DNA from: Bacteroidota bacterium
Lineage (GTDB): Bacteria; Bacteroidota; Bacteroidia; Bacteroidales; ML635J-15
NCBI GenBank assembly: GCA_029558535.1
Contig: JAKQEK010000407.1
Span: 1-39,504, forward strand
DNA length: 39,504 nt
Reading direction: 5' to 3'
Shown here: piece by piece, positions 19,020 to 28,787 of the stretch
How positions within the stretch are numbered: position 1 is the stretch's first letter
Layout of the letters: each line of letters opens with the position of its first letter
Notes under the pieces: generated by a model
Seen by the model: the letters and a program-made list of their open reading frames with translations, nothing else
Database searches by the model: none
What the model was told of the DNA's origin: nothing
Program-made: the position numbers and the translations under genes

Positions 19020-20768
19020 ATGGCAAAATTAGATGTTCAAAAAGTAATACAAAAATTGTATGATAATGATAAATTATATTTTGAAAAATGCCTTAAAATA
19101 CGAACAAAAGAAGGAAAATTAGAGCCTTTTTGTATGAACGCAATGCAAGAAAAATCAGAGAAATTAATTTATGAACATCAAGTATCAAAAGGAAAACCAA
19201 TTCGTGTTATTTGGCTTAAAGCACGGCAACACGGAATCAGTACATATTGTGAAGCAAAAATATTCAAAAAAACTGCCACAAATCCTTTTAGAAACGCTAT
19301 GATTATAGCGCATGAAGATAAAGCAACCCAAAACCTTTTTGCAATGTCGAAATTATATTATGAAGAACTCCCTCCAATGTTAAGACCAATGAAAAAATAT
19401 TCAAACGAATCGGCATTAGTTTTTGAGAATCCTACTAATGATGAAAACGTAAAATACGAAAACCCAGGATTGCGTTCAAAAATCACGATAGCCACAGCGA
19501 AAAATGTTGATACGGGGCGTTCAAGTACAATACATAGTTTACATGCATCGGAAGTTGCATTTTGGGATAATGCTACTACGCTTATGACTGGATTATTGCA
19601 ATGCGTTCCAGATACACCAAACACAGAAGTATATCTTGAAAGTACAGCGAATGGAGTTGGTGATTGGTTCTATGATTTCTGGCAAAAAGCAGTTAAAGGG
19701 GAGAATGATTACCTTCCAATCTTCTTGGCATGGTTTGAAAACCTAGAGTATTCGAAGCCGTTTAACTCGAAAAAAGAAAAAAAAGCATTCATTGAATCGG
19801 TCAATTTCGTCTCGAAAGACGCAAATGGAAATGAAGTTAGAACAGAAGAATATCATCTAAAAGAAGCACACAATCTTACATATGAACAGTTGAATTGGAG
19901 AAAATGGTGCATAAACAACAAACTTAACGGAGACGTTGAATTGTTTCATCAAGAATATCCATCAACAGCCGAAGAAGCATTTATAGTATCTGGCAGACCA
20001 GTATTTAATACTAATTCGCTTAATAAATATAGAAGTGCAGTTAAGCCGCCAGTGGCTACTGGTTATATAATAGATGGTAAATTTGTTGAAGATAAAAATG
20101 GTTACATATCAATTTGGAAATATCCAGAAAAAGATGTTTTTTATGTGATGGGTGGGGACGTTGCAGAAGGTTTGATATCAGGAGATTATTCGTGTCTTGC
20201 GATTCTTGATGAAAAACTTGATTTGTGTGCTTCATGGTATGGTCATATAGCACCAGATTTATTTGGTGATGAAGCAATAAAACTTGCAAAAATGTATAAT
20301 GACGCTTACATAGGTATTGAAAGCAATAATCATGGTCTTACAACGCTTAAAGCAATAGTAAATAAAGAATATTGGAACGTTTATTATCAAAAAAATTATG
20401 ATAAAATTGCTGATGTTATAACAAAAAAACTTGGTTGGAACACAAATAAGCGCACAAAACCATTGATGATTAATAAATTAGCTGAATTCATAAGAGAAAT
20501 GTATCTTGGAATATATTGGGACACGCTTATAAGTGAATTATTTACATATGTAATTGGAGATGATGGCATAACAAATGCGCAACAAGGTTCACATGACGAT
20601 ACAGTAATGGCTTTGGCTATAGCGTTACAACTTTTTATCGAAGGTAGAGGCGAAAATTACGTTCCTGAAATACCTTTTGATGAAATAAAAAGAAATTTAA
20701 GCGAAGATGGCGATTATGGTATTGAAGAATATGAAAATGGTTACGCAGATGTCGAAATCGCTATGTAA
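19020..20768 (+). CDS. terL: Terminase large subunit
   Basis: 582 residues. The ATPase half has an atypical Walker A (LKARQHGIST, 66-75), Walker B SLHASEVAFW (173-182) with catalytic Glu178, and coupling motif ESTANG (207-212). The nuclease half has an RNase H-like triad: Asp380 in GGDVAEG, Glu434 in IGIESNNHG and the HDD of GSHDDTVMALA (524-532). It docks on the portal, pumps DNA into the prohead and cuts concatemers. The ATG is preceded by ATAGGTGG. It has its own promoter immediately upstream and is followed by the portal gene after 18 bases. Confidence 0.96.
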   Translation: MAKLDVQKVIQKLYDNDKLYFEKCLKIRTKEGKLEPFCMNAMQEKSEKLIYEHQVSKGKPIRVIWLKARQHGISTYCEAKIFKKTATNPFRNAMIIAHEDKATQNLFAMSKLYYEELPPMLRPMKKYSNESALVFENPTNDENVKYENPGLRSKITIATAKNVDTGRSSTIHSLHASEVAFWDNATTLMTGLLQCVPDTPNTEVYLESTANGVGDWFYDFWQKAVKGENDYLPIFLAWFENLEYSKPFNSKKEKKAFIESVNFVSKDANGNEVRTEEYHLKEAHNLTYEQLNWRKWCINNKLNGDVELFHQEYPSTAEEAFIVSGRPVFNTNSLNKYRSAVKPPVATGYIIDGKFVEDKNGYISIWKYPEKDVFYVMGGDVAEGLISGDYSCLAILDEKLDLCASWYGHIAPDLFGDEAIKLAKMYNDAYIGIESNNHGLTTLKAIVNKEYWNVYYQKNYDKIADVITKKLGWNTNKRTKPLMINKLAEFIREMYLGIYWDTLISELFTYVIGDDGITNAQQGSHDDTVMALAIALQLFIEGRGENYVPEIPFDEIKRNLSEDGDYGIEEYENGYADVEIAM

Positions 20769-20786
20769 TGGAGGTGAATCGTATCT

Positions 20787-22637
20787 GTGTTTAAGAAAAA
20801 TGATAAAGAGCAAAAGAAAATAACTCAACTAACTGCTGCTGAAGAACAGGAAATTAAATTATCACATGAAATGTGGCTTAAATATGATGTTGCAAACAGA
20901 GCAAAATCTGCTAAGGTTGCAATTTGGAAAAATTGTATTTCTGCTTATAATTCAGACTATTTTAAAAACATAAATAAACCAGAATACAAATCAGATGAAG
21001 TTTCAAACTTTATATTTTCAACTATTGAAACAATTAAACCAATCATGACAGACAATAATCCAAAGATAATGGTGCTTCCAAAGAAGCCAGCAGAACTTAG
21101 CGTGCTTGATAATATACAAAATATTATAGATTACGAGTGGACAAGAGCTAAAATGGAAATTGTCCTTCCTCAAGCTATAACACTTGCATTGCAGATTGGA
21201 ACAGCTATAATTGGAGTATTTTGGGATGGAAATGATGATAAAGGATTAGGTAATGTTGATATACAATTAATAAATCCGTTTAACTTCTTTCCAGACCCGA
21301 TGGCTACAAGTATTGATAACGCTGAATATGTAATATATGCGACATATCAACATGTTAATAAGCTAAAAAATAAATATCCGAAAAAGGTTGATAAGTTAAT
21401 TGGTGGTACTATAAACCAAAAGAATCTTGTTCCACACGCAAATAATGTGTCCGAAGTTGATAACGTTGTTCTTGTACTTGAATGTTGGATGAAAGATTAT
21501 GCCACAATAGAAGTCGAAGAAGAAGATGAACAAGGCAATAAAGTAAAGAAAAGAATACGTAAATATCCAAGAGGCAGAGTTATAGTTTGCGCTCCAGAAT
21601 TACAAATAATTCTTGAAGATAAAGAAAATCCATATGAAGATGGTAAATTCCCATTCAAGATTTTGAAGTGTTATGATATTCCGTTTGAGTTTTGGGGTAA
21701 AGGTGAAGTTGAACAACTTCTTTCACCACAAACGTATATAAACGATTTGATGAATCAAATTATAGATAACGCTAAATTAACAGCAAATATGCCTTGGCTT
21801 ATAGATAAAAATTCTGGAATAGGTAAAGGACAATTAACGAATCGACCTGGTTTGATAATTAGAAAAAATCCAGGCTCGGAAGTTAAGAGATTGCAACCTC
21901 CAGCTATGCCAAATTACGTTGGAGATATGGTTCAAACTTTAAAGGGAGATATTGAAATAATTTCAGGTATTCACGATGTAACTCAAGGAAGAAAACCAGG
22001 CAGTATTTCGGCTGCTTCGGCAATCATTGCTTTACAAGAAGCTGCACAAGCAAGAGTACGTTTGAAGGTCAAGATAATGGAGCAAACTCTTAGCGATTTA
22101 GGGCAAATGTGGTATAATAGGATTAGACAATTCTGGTTAACAAATCGTTATGTAAGATTTGAAAATCCTGTTGGCGAAATCGAAGCAAAAGAAATTTCTC
22201 CATCCGAAATAGAAGCTGATGTTGATTTTGTAATAGTGGCTGGAAGTACAATGCCACAAAACAAGAGTGCTATGCTTGATTATATGATAAGACTTGCTCA
22301 AACTCAAGCTGAAGATGGTATGCCGATGGTTGATAGAGAATCTGTATTACAGTATACAAATATTCCAGATAAAAAGAAGATATTACAGAGATTTAATGAA
22401 TTGAATCAAATAAACAAAGCAGAAGAAGAAGTGGCACAACAAGACGCTATGATGATGGAACAAGAAATACAACAAACTCCACAACAACCAACACAAGCAC
22501 AAGTGCCACAATCACAGCAAGGACAAGCTATACCAGATGAAATGATTAATCAAGTCATACAATTAATAATTAGTGACCCGCAGTTATTGCAAGGCATAAT
22601 TCAAGCAGCGCAACAACAAAATCAAATTCCATCATAA
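20787..22637 (+). CDS. Portal protein
   Basis: 616 residues, the size expected for a podovirus-type portal. Typical text includes NFIFSTIETIKPIMTDNNPK near 75, INPFNFFPDP near 165, a stem region around DIPFEFWGKGEVEQL and a helical PGSISAASAIIALQEAAQAR segment, followed by a Gln-rich C-terminal barrel tail (QQTPQQPTQAQVPQSQQGQ). It forms the dodecameric DNA channel at one capsid vertex. The start is a GTG at 20787 with GGAGGTG 10 bases upstream. Location between terminase and scaffold agrees. Confidence 0.88.
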   Translation: MFKKNDKEQKKITQLTAAEEQEIKLSHEMWLKYDVANRAKSAKVAIWKNCISAYNSDYFKNINKPEYKSDEVSNFIFSTIETIKPIMTDNNPKIMVLPKKPAELSVLDNIQNIIDYEWTRAKMEIVLPQAITLALQIGTAIIGVFWDGNDDKGLGNVDIQLINPFNFFPDPMATSIDNAEYVIYATYQHVNKLKNKYPKKVDKLIGGTINQKNLVPHANNVSEVDNVVLVLECWMKDYATIEVEEEDEQGNKVKKRIRKYPRGRVIVCAPELQIILEDKENPYEDGKFPFKILKCYDIPFEFWGKGEVEQLLSPQTYINDLMNQIIDNAKLTANMPWLIDKNSGIGKGQLTNRPGLIIRKNPGSEVKRLQPPAMPNYVGDMVQTLKGDIEIISGIHDVTQGRKPGSISAASAIIALQEAAQARVRLKVKIMEQTLSDLGQMWYNRIRQFWLTNRYVRFENPVGEIEAKEISPSEIEADVDFVIVAGSTMPQNKSAMLDYMIRLAQTQAEDGMPMVDRESVLQYTNIPDKKKILQRFNELNQINKAEEEVAQQDAMMMEQEIQQTPQQPTQAQVPQSQQGQAIPDEMINQVIQLIISDPQLLQGIIQAAQQQNQIPS

Positions 22638-22651
22638 AGAGGTGTTGAATT

Positions 22652-23236
22652 TTGAATACATATGAACATATCGAAAAGATGATTGTTGAAACAGTCAATA
22701 ATACAGCAACAAAACTTGACTTACAAGGTAAATTAATAAAAATTCAAAATGTTTCTGGTAAATTATATTATTTGTTGCCTGAATGTGTAAAGTATGTTGT
22801 TACTACAAATATTACTGGCAGTAATAATGATTTAGTTTATACAGTAAACGAATACGGTAAAACAATGTATGTTGAGTATATAGCACCCGATGCTGCTAAT
22901 GCAGAATTGTCATATGTCATAAATGGAGACAAGCTTACAATAAATCTTGCAACAGACGAAGATAAAGCTGTGACAACAACTGCTGACGATATAATAACAC
23001 TTTTAACAGATGAAAATGCTGTTTCTGTAGATAATGCTGGTACTGATGATGGTACTGGTGTAGTTGCAGCAATGAGCGCAGTAGAAGCAAAACCTGAGTT
23101 AACAAGTTCAAATGGTTTTGAAATTTTAACAACACAAGAACCAATAGAATTGTTTATAAAATCTGAATTGCATCTTTTAAGCGATTCTTCAACCGCAACA
23201 TGTCAGATAATGGTTTTTTCAAAACAAAATCATTAA
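22652..23236 (+). CDS. Virion-associated hypothetical protein
   Basis: 194 residues from a TTG at 22652 with AAGAGGTG upstream. The N-terminal half is mixed, and the second half is rich in beta strands and Thr/Asp (LTINLATDEDKAVTTTADDI, NAGTDDGTGVV), a style frequent in phage head-decoration and tail proteins. It sits between portal and scaffold, where head accessory proteins are often coded. No precise family is assigned. Confidence 0.5.
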   Translation: MNTYEHIEKMIVETVNNTATKLDLQGKLIKIQNVSGKLYYLLPECVKYVVTTNITGSNNDLVYTVNEYGKTMYVEYIAPDAANAELSYVINGDKLTINLATDEDKAVTTTADDIITLLTDENAVSVDNAGTDDGTGVVAAMSAVEAKPELTSSNGFEILTTQEPIELFIKSELHLLSDSSTATCQIMVFSKQNH

Positions 23237-23244
23237 ATATAAAT

Positions 23245-23267
23245 GGAACAACCCTATAAGGGATTCC
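23245..23267. terminator. Small two-step hairpin between late genes
   Basis: GGAA-CAA-CCCT-ATA-AGGG-A-TTCC folds into two short stems. No T-run follows. Probably a partial terminator or processing site before the scaffold gene. Confidence 0.4.
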
Positions 23268-23283
23268 AAGTGAGGTGTAAATA

Positions 23284-24030
23284 ATGACAGATAATCAGAA
23301 TGTGAACACTGGTACGCCAGTACAATCACAAGAACCAGTAGCGCCAGTTACTCCTAATCCTACTCAGGAGGGTGCGGTAGTCAATACTCCTACCCCAATA
23401 ACCGAAATTGAACTTGACGGATTGGGTAAAGTGAAGATTGACGATATAAAAGAGTGGAAACAGGGTTATATGCGACAAAGCGATTACACTAAAAAAACGC
23501 AGACAATTGCACAACAAAGAAAAGAGGCAGAGCAAGCACTTGAACTGTACAATTTTTTGAAAGCCAACCCTGTTATTGCACAACAAATTGCAGATGGAAA
23601 ACCTGTGAACACAGCCAACACTCCGCTTAATAATCTTAATCCTGCGCTACAAGAGGTTGACGATGTTAGACGGGAACTATCAAACATGAAGCTTGATATG
23701 GAACTCGAAAGACTGAAATCCAAGTACAAGGATTTTGACGAAGTGGAAGTGATAAACAAAGCTGCTGAACTTGGTATTGAAGATTTGGAATTTGTTTATA
23801 AAGGAATGAAAGCTGACACAGAAGATAATCTCAAAGAAACATTAAAGAAACAAATAGAAGCTGAATTGCTTCAAAAAATCCAACAAAATAACTCAGCAAC
23901 ACAAACAATAATTGCGCCTACTAACGTACCAGCAGTTGATAATAACTACGGATTAACTGATGCTGAGAACGCGCTTTGTGAAAAAGCGGGATGGGACAAG
24001 GAGGCGTATGCAAAGAACAAACAACGTTAA
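23284..24030 (+). CDS. Capsid scaffolding protein
   Basis: 248 residues directly before the major capsid gene. The N-terminus is Pro/Thr/Gln-rich and disordered (to about 45), then a short conserved block ELDGLGKVKIDDIKEW leads into a long charged helix (KKTQTIAQQRKEAEQALELY) and further coiled coil to about 205, ending in a basic tail. This layout is typical of scaffolds, which template prohead assembly and then leave. The ATG at 23284 follows GTGAGGTGTAAATA. Identification rests on composition and position. Confidence 0.8.
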   Translation: MTDNQNVNTGTPVQSQEPVAPVTPNPTQEGAVVNTPTPITEIELDGLGKVKIDDIKEWKQGYMRQSDYTKKTQTIAQQRKEAEQALELYNFLKANPVIAQQIADGKPVNTANTPLNNLNPALQEVDDVRRELSNMKLDMELERLKSKYKDFDEVEVINKAAELGIEDLEFVYKGMKADTEDNLKETLKKQIEAELLQKIQQNNSATQTIIAPTNVPAVDNNYGLTDAENALCEKAGWDKEAYAKNKQR

Positions 24031-24044
24031 TTGAGGTGATATAA

Positions 24045-24959
24045 ATGCCGATGACTCCAACCGCGTTAAATACTCATATTAGTTCAGATTGGGGCAACTT
24101 GTTACTTCCTGGTCTGAGAGATGTATTTTATAATACATATAATGAATTGCCAGGAGAATTTTCAAAAATATTTAAAGTTAAAGACTCAAAACAAGCTTCT
24201 GAAAAAGAACTTGGAATGGGTGCAATGACTCCTTGGGTAGAAAGAGTTAATGAAACTGATAACGTAACATATCAGAAGATTGGTGAAGGTCTTTTGAGAA
24301 CTTACACACATTCAGAATTTGCTTCTGGATTTGCTGTAGGTAAGAGACTTTACGAAGATGAACTCTACGGAGTAATCAATGGAATGGCTGAAGACCTTGG
24401 TAGAGCAGGAAGGACAAAGGTTGAAACAGATGCCGCCAGTCTTTTCAATAACGCTTTCACGACAAACTTATATGACAATGTTCCACTTATCTCGGCTTCT
24501 CATCCATATGAAGGTGGTAAAGCTGGTGTACAGTCCAACCTTATAGAAGGCGCTCTTTCAGACACAACTTTAAAACAAGCTATAACAAAAATGAGAGGTC
24601 TTTATGACAACGGTGGAAAGAAGATAGTTTTCACTCCCGACACTCTTATAGTTCCTCCAGCTCTTGAATGGCTCGCTATGGAACTCACACAATCAACTCA
24701 TAAAGTTGGGACAGCAGATAATGACATCAATACTCTTTCTGGTAAATTGAAGGTTTTGGTGTATGATTATTTGACAGATGATGATGCTTGGTTCGTCATT
24801 GACTCAAAGAGACATAAGCTGACATTCTTCTGGAGGATTAAGCCAGAGTTTGACAAAGCAATTGACAGCGATAACTTCGTAGCTAAATACAACGGCAGAA
24901 TGAGATATTCATTCGGTGCATCTGCTTGGCAGGGTATCGTTGGAAGTGCAGGGGCTTAA
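24045..24959 (+). CDS. Major capsid protein
   Basis: 304 residues. It lacks a long N-terminal delta region and resembles HK97-fold capsids of the Mu-like type: LPGLRDVFYNTYNELPGEF near 20, an E-loop-like AMTPWVERVNETDNVTY, then FASGFAVGKRLYEDELYGV and a C-terminal KYNGRMRYSFGASAWQGI. It builds the icosahedral shell. The ATG at 24045 follows TGAGGTGATATAA. The codon choice is more C-rich than its neighbours, as expected for the most abundant virion protein. The stop codon lies in the loop of a GC-rich hairpin (24948-24969). Confidence 0.9.
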   Translation: MPMTPTALNTHISSDWGNLLLPGLRDVFYNTYNELPGEFSKIFKVKDSKQASEKELGMGAMTPWVERVNETDNVTYQKIGEGLLRTYTHSEFASGFAVGKRLYEDELYGVINGMAEDLGRAGRTKVETDAASLFNNAFTTNLYDNVPLISASHPYEGGKAGVQSNLIEGALSDTTLKQAITKMRGLYDNGGKKIVFTPDTLIVPPALEWLAMELTQSTHKVGTADNDINTLSGKLKVLVYDYLTDDDAWFVIDSKRHKLTFFWRIKPEFDKAIDSDNFVAKYNGRMRYSFGASAWQGIVGSAGA

Positions 24960-24969
24960 TAACCCCTGC
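24948..24969 (+). terminator. Hairpin enclosing the stop codon of the capsid gene
   Basis: GCAGGGG and CCCCTGC form a perfect 7-bp stem with an 8-base loop containing the TAA TAA stops. An A-rich sequence follows, so strong termination is unlikely; a 3' stabiliser is more probable. Same design as the stop-codon hairpins of the left arm. Confidence 0.6.
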
Positions 24970-25004
24970 CAAAATTAAACTAATAAATTAATGAGGTGAA
25001 ATAA

Positions 25005-25322
25005 ATGGGTGTAACACATTTTAGTTCAATATTGTCCGTATTTCCTGTATATAAGAAAACAACTTCTGTTGACGTAACATTAACTCCACAAGAAGCTGCT
25101 GATGCTTGTATATTAGAGATAACTCCTGGTGCATCTAAGTCAATTATATTCCCAGCACCAATAGAGGGAAAGGTTATATTTGTATCAAATCTTGCTCCGG
25201 CAACACATGCAATAACAATCAAGGTTGGTGCGTCTGGCACTGGTGTACAGATTGCCGCTACCAAGAGCGCAATACTAAGATGCACCGGCACAGATTTTGT
25301 TAGAGTAACAACAGATGCTTAA
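25005..25322 (+). CDS. Capsid decoration-like protein
   Basis: 105 residues, almost all beta strand and small residues (SVDVTLTPQEAADACILEI, IIFPAPIEGKVIFVSNLAP, HAITIKVGASGTGV). The length, immunoglobulin-like strand pattern and position right after the major capsid gene fit a cement or decoration protein. The ATG at 25005 follows TGAGGTGAAATAA. A strong terminator follows, so it closes the head-gene transcript. Confidence 0.6.
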   Translation: MGVTHFSSILSVFPVYKKTTSVDVTLTPQEAADACILEITPGASKSIIFPAPIEGKVIFVSNLAPATHAITIKVGASGTGVQIAATKSAILRCTGTDFVRVTTDA

Positions 25323-25325
25323 TGG

Positions 25326-25358
25326 GCGAGGGCTAACGCCCTTGCTTAATTATTTTTT
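25326..25358 (+). terminator. Rho-independent terminator after the head genes
   Basis: GCGAGGGC-TAAC-GCCCTTGC (8 bp with one G-U, tetraloop), then TTAATTATTTTTT. The clearest intrinsic terminator in the window. Confidence 0.85.
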
Positions 25359-25372
25359 ATGGGGGTTTTTTT

Positions 25373-25582
25373 ATGGACAAATATAAAGATTATGACGCAA
25401 GATTACAAAGCGACAGGATACAATTGGATATATTATACACACTTGATAAAATACTTGAAGAATTGAAATCGAAATATAACGATGAACAAATCGTATCAGA
25501 TAAAGATGTTAAAGAAATAAAAAAAGAAATTGCTGAAGTAAAACCAGAAAAGAAATCACGCAAACGTGGTGGTGATAAATAA
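25373..25582 (+). CDS. Small charged helical protein
   Basis: 69 residues, Lys/Asp/Glu-rich. A helix (LDILYTLDKILEELKSKY) is followed by a very basic tail (KPEKKSRKRGGDK). The ATG at 25373 follows GGGGG. Its stop overlaps the next start (TAATG). It lies at the head-to-connector junction. Function is unknown; a DNA- or portal-contacting accessory is possible. Confidence 0.5.
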   Translation: MDKYKDYDARLQSDRIQLDILYTLDKILEELKSKYNDEQIVSDKDVKEIKKEIAEVKPEKKSRKRGGDK

Positions 25583-26052
25583 TGGCTGAGTTGATGAAAT
25601 TCACAATGTTGCAAGCTATAGCAAGAACGAGAAGATATCTTAAAGACAACTTAACAAGTGTTTGGTCTAATGAAGAAATAACAGATTTTATAAACGAAGG
25701 TATAAGAACAATAAGACGTAAAATACCAGAATATTTTTATGATTTGGATGAAGTATTTATAAACACAGACATTATTAATCTTGATGGTGAATATAAAGAA
25801 CTTCCATGTATATATGCAGCTTCAAGATGTTTTGAACAAGATGAACAGCATTACAGGGCGGTTCAAAAAAGAAATGAATTTGAAGCAGCGCTTGAAGAAA
25901 TGGAAGCACAGATACGTAATAGTTATAAATACGAAGAAAAAGTGGCGGCTTCAGATAATCCTTATGCAAATAATTTAGCAATGGATTATGTAGTTGATGT
26001 ATATTATAACAATAATTCTTTTGAAGATGAAATACCTCCATTAGAACCGTAG
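25582..26052 (+). CDS. Head-tail connector (adaptor) protein
   Basis: 156 residues. The N-terminal LQAIARTRRYLKDNLTSVWSNEEITDFINEGIRTIRRKIP is the helical bundle typical of phage head-tail adaptors, broken here into its elements ARTRRYL, SNEEITDFINEG and IRTIRRKI. A beta segment and helix with PCIYAASRCFEQDEQH follow, and an acidic tail. It would bind under the portal and seal the DNA channel. GGTGGTGAT precedes the start. Position before the tail protein supports the call. Confidence 0.75.
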   Translation: MAELMKFTMLQAIARTRRYLKDNLTSVWSNEEITDFINEGIRTIRRKIPEYFYDLDEVFINTDIINLDGEYKELPCIYAASRCFEQDEQHYRAVQKRNEFEAALEEMEAQIRNSYKYEEKVAASDNPYANNLAMDYVVDVYYNNNSFEDEIPPLEP

Positions 26053-26062
26053 AGGTGATAAT

Positions 26063-28060
26063 ATGGCTTTTTACCAAAATATGAATATACCGAAACAATT
26101 AATAGTGCCTTTTTCTTTAAGCCGATTTGAAGGAGGTTTAAATAACGTTGGTTCACCTCTTGAAATATCTGTAGCTTCGAGTCCAAATATGCTTAATGTT
26201 ATGTGCGATAATCCTGGAATAATTGAAACACGACCTGGACTTTTCAAATATATATTAACTCAGCTTCCAGAAATCGTTTATAGGGCGTTTTCATATAAGA
26301 CTAATACATTTACTTACTTGCTTTTATCTAGCAAAACCAAACTATATAAGTGTAATCTTGCTGACGAATCTATAACAGAAATTTGTGCTATAAACAATAT
26401 TATAAGTGGTTGTCAAAAAGGAGATAAATTTTATTTTGTTGATGGCGAAAAATATCGCGAATATAACGGAACAAATATATTTGAAATAGTACAACCAACG
26501 ATAGAGACATATACCGCAGTTAGTGGCTCTATTGGTGAAGTTGTACTTCCAGAAGGGGCTAATACCAATGATGATTACTACAATAATTGGTGGGTATATA
26601 TTAAAAACGGTACTGGCTATGGACAAAAGAAACAAATCACTGATTATGTAGGTTCTACAAAAACAGCTACAGTGGCGTGGACTACCGCTCCTGATGCAAC
26701 ATCATTGCTGTATCTTACAAAAAACGAACAAGGTTCAACAGTTTATGATAACGGAACAGTTATATATACACCTTCTGTGTTTGAATTTGCAGATGATTTT
26801 AAAGGTGTTAATAATATAAATACGTTTAATAATATGAAACACATCACATATCATAAACAAAGATTTTGGGCTTCACTTGGTACATCTAAAAATCTTGTTG
26901 TTTTGACTGATTTGGATAATGTATATTATGCACCAAATAATTTGTATTTTCCTCCTGTTACAGATGACGATGATTATATTGTTGGTACGCGTTCGTTTAA
27001 TAATGCTTTACTAATGATTAAGAAAAACAGTATATTTGCTTTATATGGCACCACATATCAGGATTTTAGTTTAAAAAAACTCAATGTTACAACAGGCGCT
27101 TTTAATATAGATGTTGTTCAGCAGCTTGATGGTAATATGTATTTTTTAGGTAACGATGGAGTTATATATAAAATATATAATATATACGGAGATAACACTG
27201 AAAATCTTGTAATAGTTCCAATAAGTACAAATATAAATATTGCAAACAATCCAATAAATATAGATATCAACAATGTGCAAAAAGCTTTTGCTGTAATATA
27301 TAAGCATTATTATATACTTGTAATAGATGATAAGATGCTTAAATATAACACATTGCAACACAGTTGGGAAGTTTGGGATAATTGGAATCCGACGTTGTTT
27401 TTATTGTATGACAATCAGTTGCTTATGAGCAATGAAAACAAATATTTGTATAGATGCACATTGGATAGGTTTTACGTAACAGAAACATTTGAAGCTGAAG
27501 AAGGACAAACAGATTTTATATTGCAAAAGGGTTACTTAAATGAAGCTTATACTGAAGCAGAAGTTAAGGTGGATAATATTAAACTGGAAAGTAATGAATA
27601 TATCAAACTTAATAATAACAAATTTAGAATAATAGCTGGAACAACAGAGGGACAGATTGTTGATATAAAATATTACTCATTACAAAGTTATAATGACGAT
27701 GGTGTTGCTTATAATTGTTATTGGCACACAAAAGATTTAGATTATGACAATCCAATGAAGAAAAAGAAGTTTAGAAAAATATATCTTATCGCTCATACAT
27801 TCAAGTATTTTATGACGAATTTAGCATACAAAGTTTGGATTGATTATAACGAGTTAGATACTGATATAAAAATCAATAATCAAATATCTCTTTGGGGTGT
27901 TGCAAAATTCGGCGATAAATTCATAAAACGTAATGTTGTACGCTCTGAGCCTATACAAATAAACAATAGAGGTAGGATAATACGTTATATAATGTCAACT
28001 GAATGTAATGATACTCCATTCTGTGTTTATGAAATAAACGGCGAAGTAGAGGTGATATAA
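26063..28060 (+). CDS. P22 gp10-like tail stabilisation / nozzle protein (beta-propeller)
   Basis: 665 residues. The N-terminus SRFEGGLNNVGSPLEISVAS followed by SPNMLNVMCDNPG and TRPGL is the typical opening of short-tail hub proteins. Repeated WD-like strands follow (YRAFSYK, KFYFVDGEKYREYNG, ITYHKQRFWASLG, SIFALYGTTYQDF, NMYFLGNDGVIYKI, WEVWDNW), consistent with a propeller, and then a C-terminal beta domain. Such proteins plug the channel below the adaptor and anchor the fibres. The ATG at 26063 follows AGAGGTGATAAT. It is the main argument, with the absence of tape-measure genes, for a podovirus. Confidence 0.75.
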   Translation: MAFYQNMNIPKQLIVPFSLSRFEGGLNNVGSPLEISVASSPNMLNVMCDNPGIIETRPGLFKYILTQLPEIVYRAFSYKTNTFTYLLLSSKTKLYKCNLADESITEICAINNIISGCQKGDKFYFVDGEKYREYNGTNIFEIVQPTIETYTAVSGSIGEVVLPEGANTNDDYYNNWWVYIKNGTGYGQKKQITDYVGSTKTATVAWTTAPDATSLLYLTKNEQGSTVYDNGTVIYTPSVFEFADDFKGVNNINTFNNMKHITYHKQRFWASLGTSKNLVVLTDLDNVYYAPNNLYFPPVTDDDDYIVGTRSFNNALLMIKKNSIFALYGTTYQDFSLKKLNVTTGAFNIDVVQQLDGNMYFLGNDGVIYKIYNIYGDNTENLVIVPISTNINIANNPINIDINNVQKAFAVIYKHYYILVIDDKMLKYNTLQHSWEVWDNWNPTLFLLYDNQLLMSNENKYLYRCTLDRFYVTETFEAEEGQTDFILQKGYLNEAYTEAEVKVDNIKLESNEYIKLNNNKFRIIAGTTEGQIVDIKYYSLQSYNDDGVAYNCYWHTKDLDYDNPMKKKKFRKIYLIAHTFKYFMTNLAYKVWIDYNELDTDIKINNQISLWGVAKFGDKFIKRNVVRSEPIQINNRGRIIRYIMSTECNDTPFCVYEINGEVEVI

Positions 28061-28773
28061 TGGGTATTCAAAAATTACTTCGGGTTACATACAATGATTT
28101 TAAGAATCTTGATATAATTGACCCTGAAGAATTTGACCAAAATAATCAGGATTTGGTTGGTAAAATAGATGAACTTGTTGAACAAGCACAATATGACGAA
28201 CAAGCCTTGTTAAATCTTTTTACTATTACAGCAGAAGACGCACAAAATTTGCTTGAGCATAAAAGTAATAAAAACAATCCGCACGAAGTAACTGCTGAAC
28301 AATTAGGTGTGTATACCAAAACCGAATTAGACCCTTATCTTGCTGGTGGCGACACAGTAATAAAAGAAGAAATATTCACAATAGTTAGTTCTGATAATGG
28401 CAACCAAACATTCACGTATTCTAACTCGGATAGTGAAAACGTAATTGGCACATTAACAGCAGAAGGTTATCAAGTGTTTACTTTAGAAGATGGTACATAT
28501 GCTTTGGACAGCAATCATATTGAAATACTCATAGGAGATACATTGAGACGTAGCAAAAAAAGCGGTGGATTAATTGAAATAGATGATACGCATGTTGCTC
28601 TTACTGTACCTGAAGGAAATGGTGCAGAAATAACAATAAAATATTTTGAACGAATTGGACTTATGGGTGAACACGCTATAACACACGAAGAAGGTGGAGC
28701 AGATACTATTTCTGGACTTGTACAAGTAGGAGGAACACAACCAACCAAATCAATATGGTTTAAATTTATATAA
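28060..28773 (+). CDS. Tail fibre / baseplate-like protein 1
   Basis: 237 residues. The N-terminal 75 residues are helical (a virion-attachment region), followed by HKSNKNNPHEVTAEQLG and YTKTELDPYL, a repeat-type linker common in tail fibres of Bacillota phages. A beta domain comes next (about 100-200), then HAITHEEGGAD. It ends GGTQPTKSIWFKFI, a terminal signature shared with the next gene. The ATG overlaps the previous stop region with AGAGGTGATATA. Host-surface binding is inferred. Confidence 0.7.
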   Translation: MGIQKLLRVTYNDFKNLDIIDPEEFDQNNQDLVGKIDELVEQAQYDEQALLNLFTITAEDAQNLLEHKSNKNNPHEVTAEQLGVYTKTELDPYLAGGDTVIKEEIFTIVSSDNGNQTFTYSNSDSENVIGTLTAEGYQVFTLEDGTYALDSNHIEILIGDTLRRSKKSGGLIEIDDTHVALTVPEGNGAEITIKYFERIGLMGEHAITHEEGGADTISGLVQVGGTQPTKSIWFKFI

Positions 28774-28787
28774 TGGGGTGATGTATT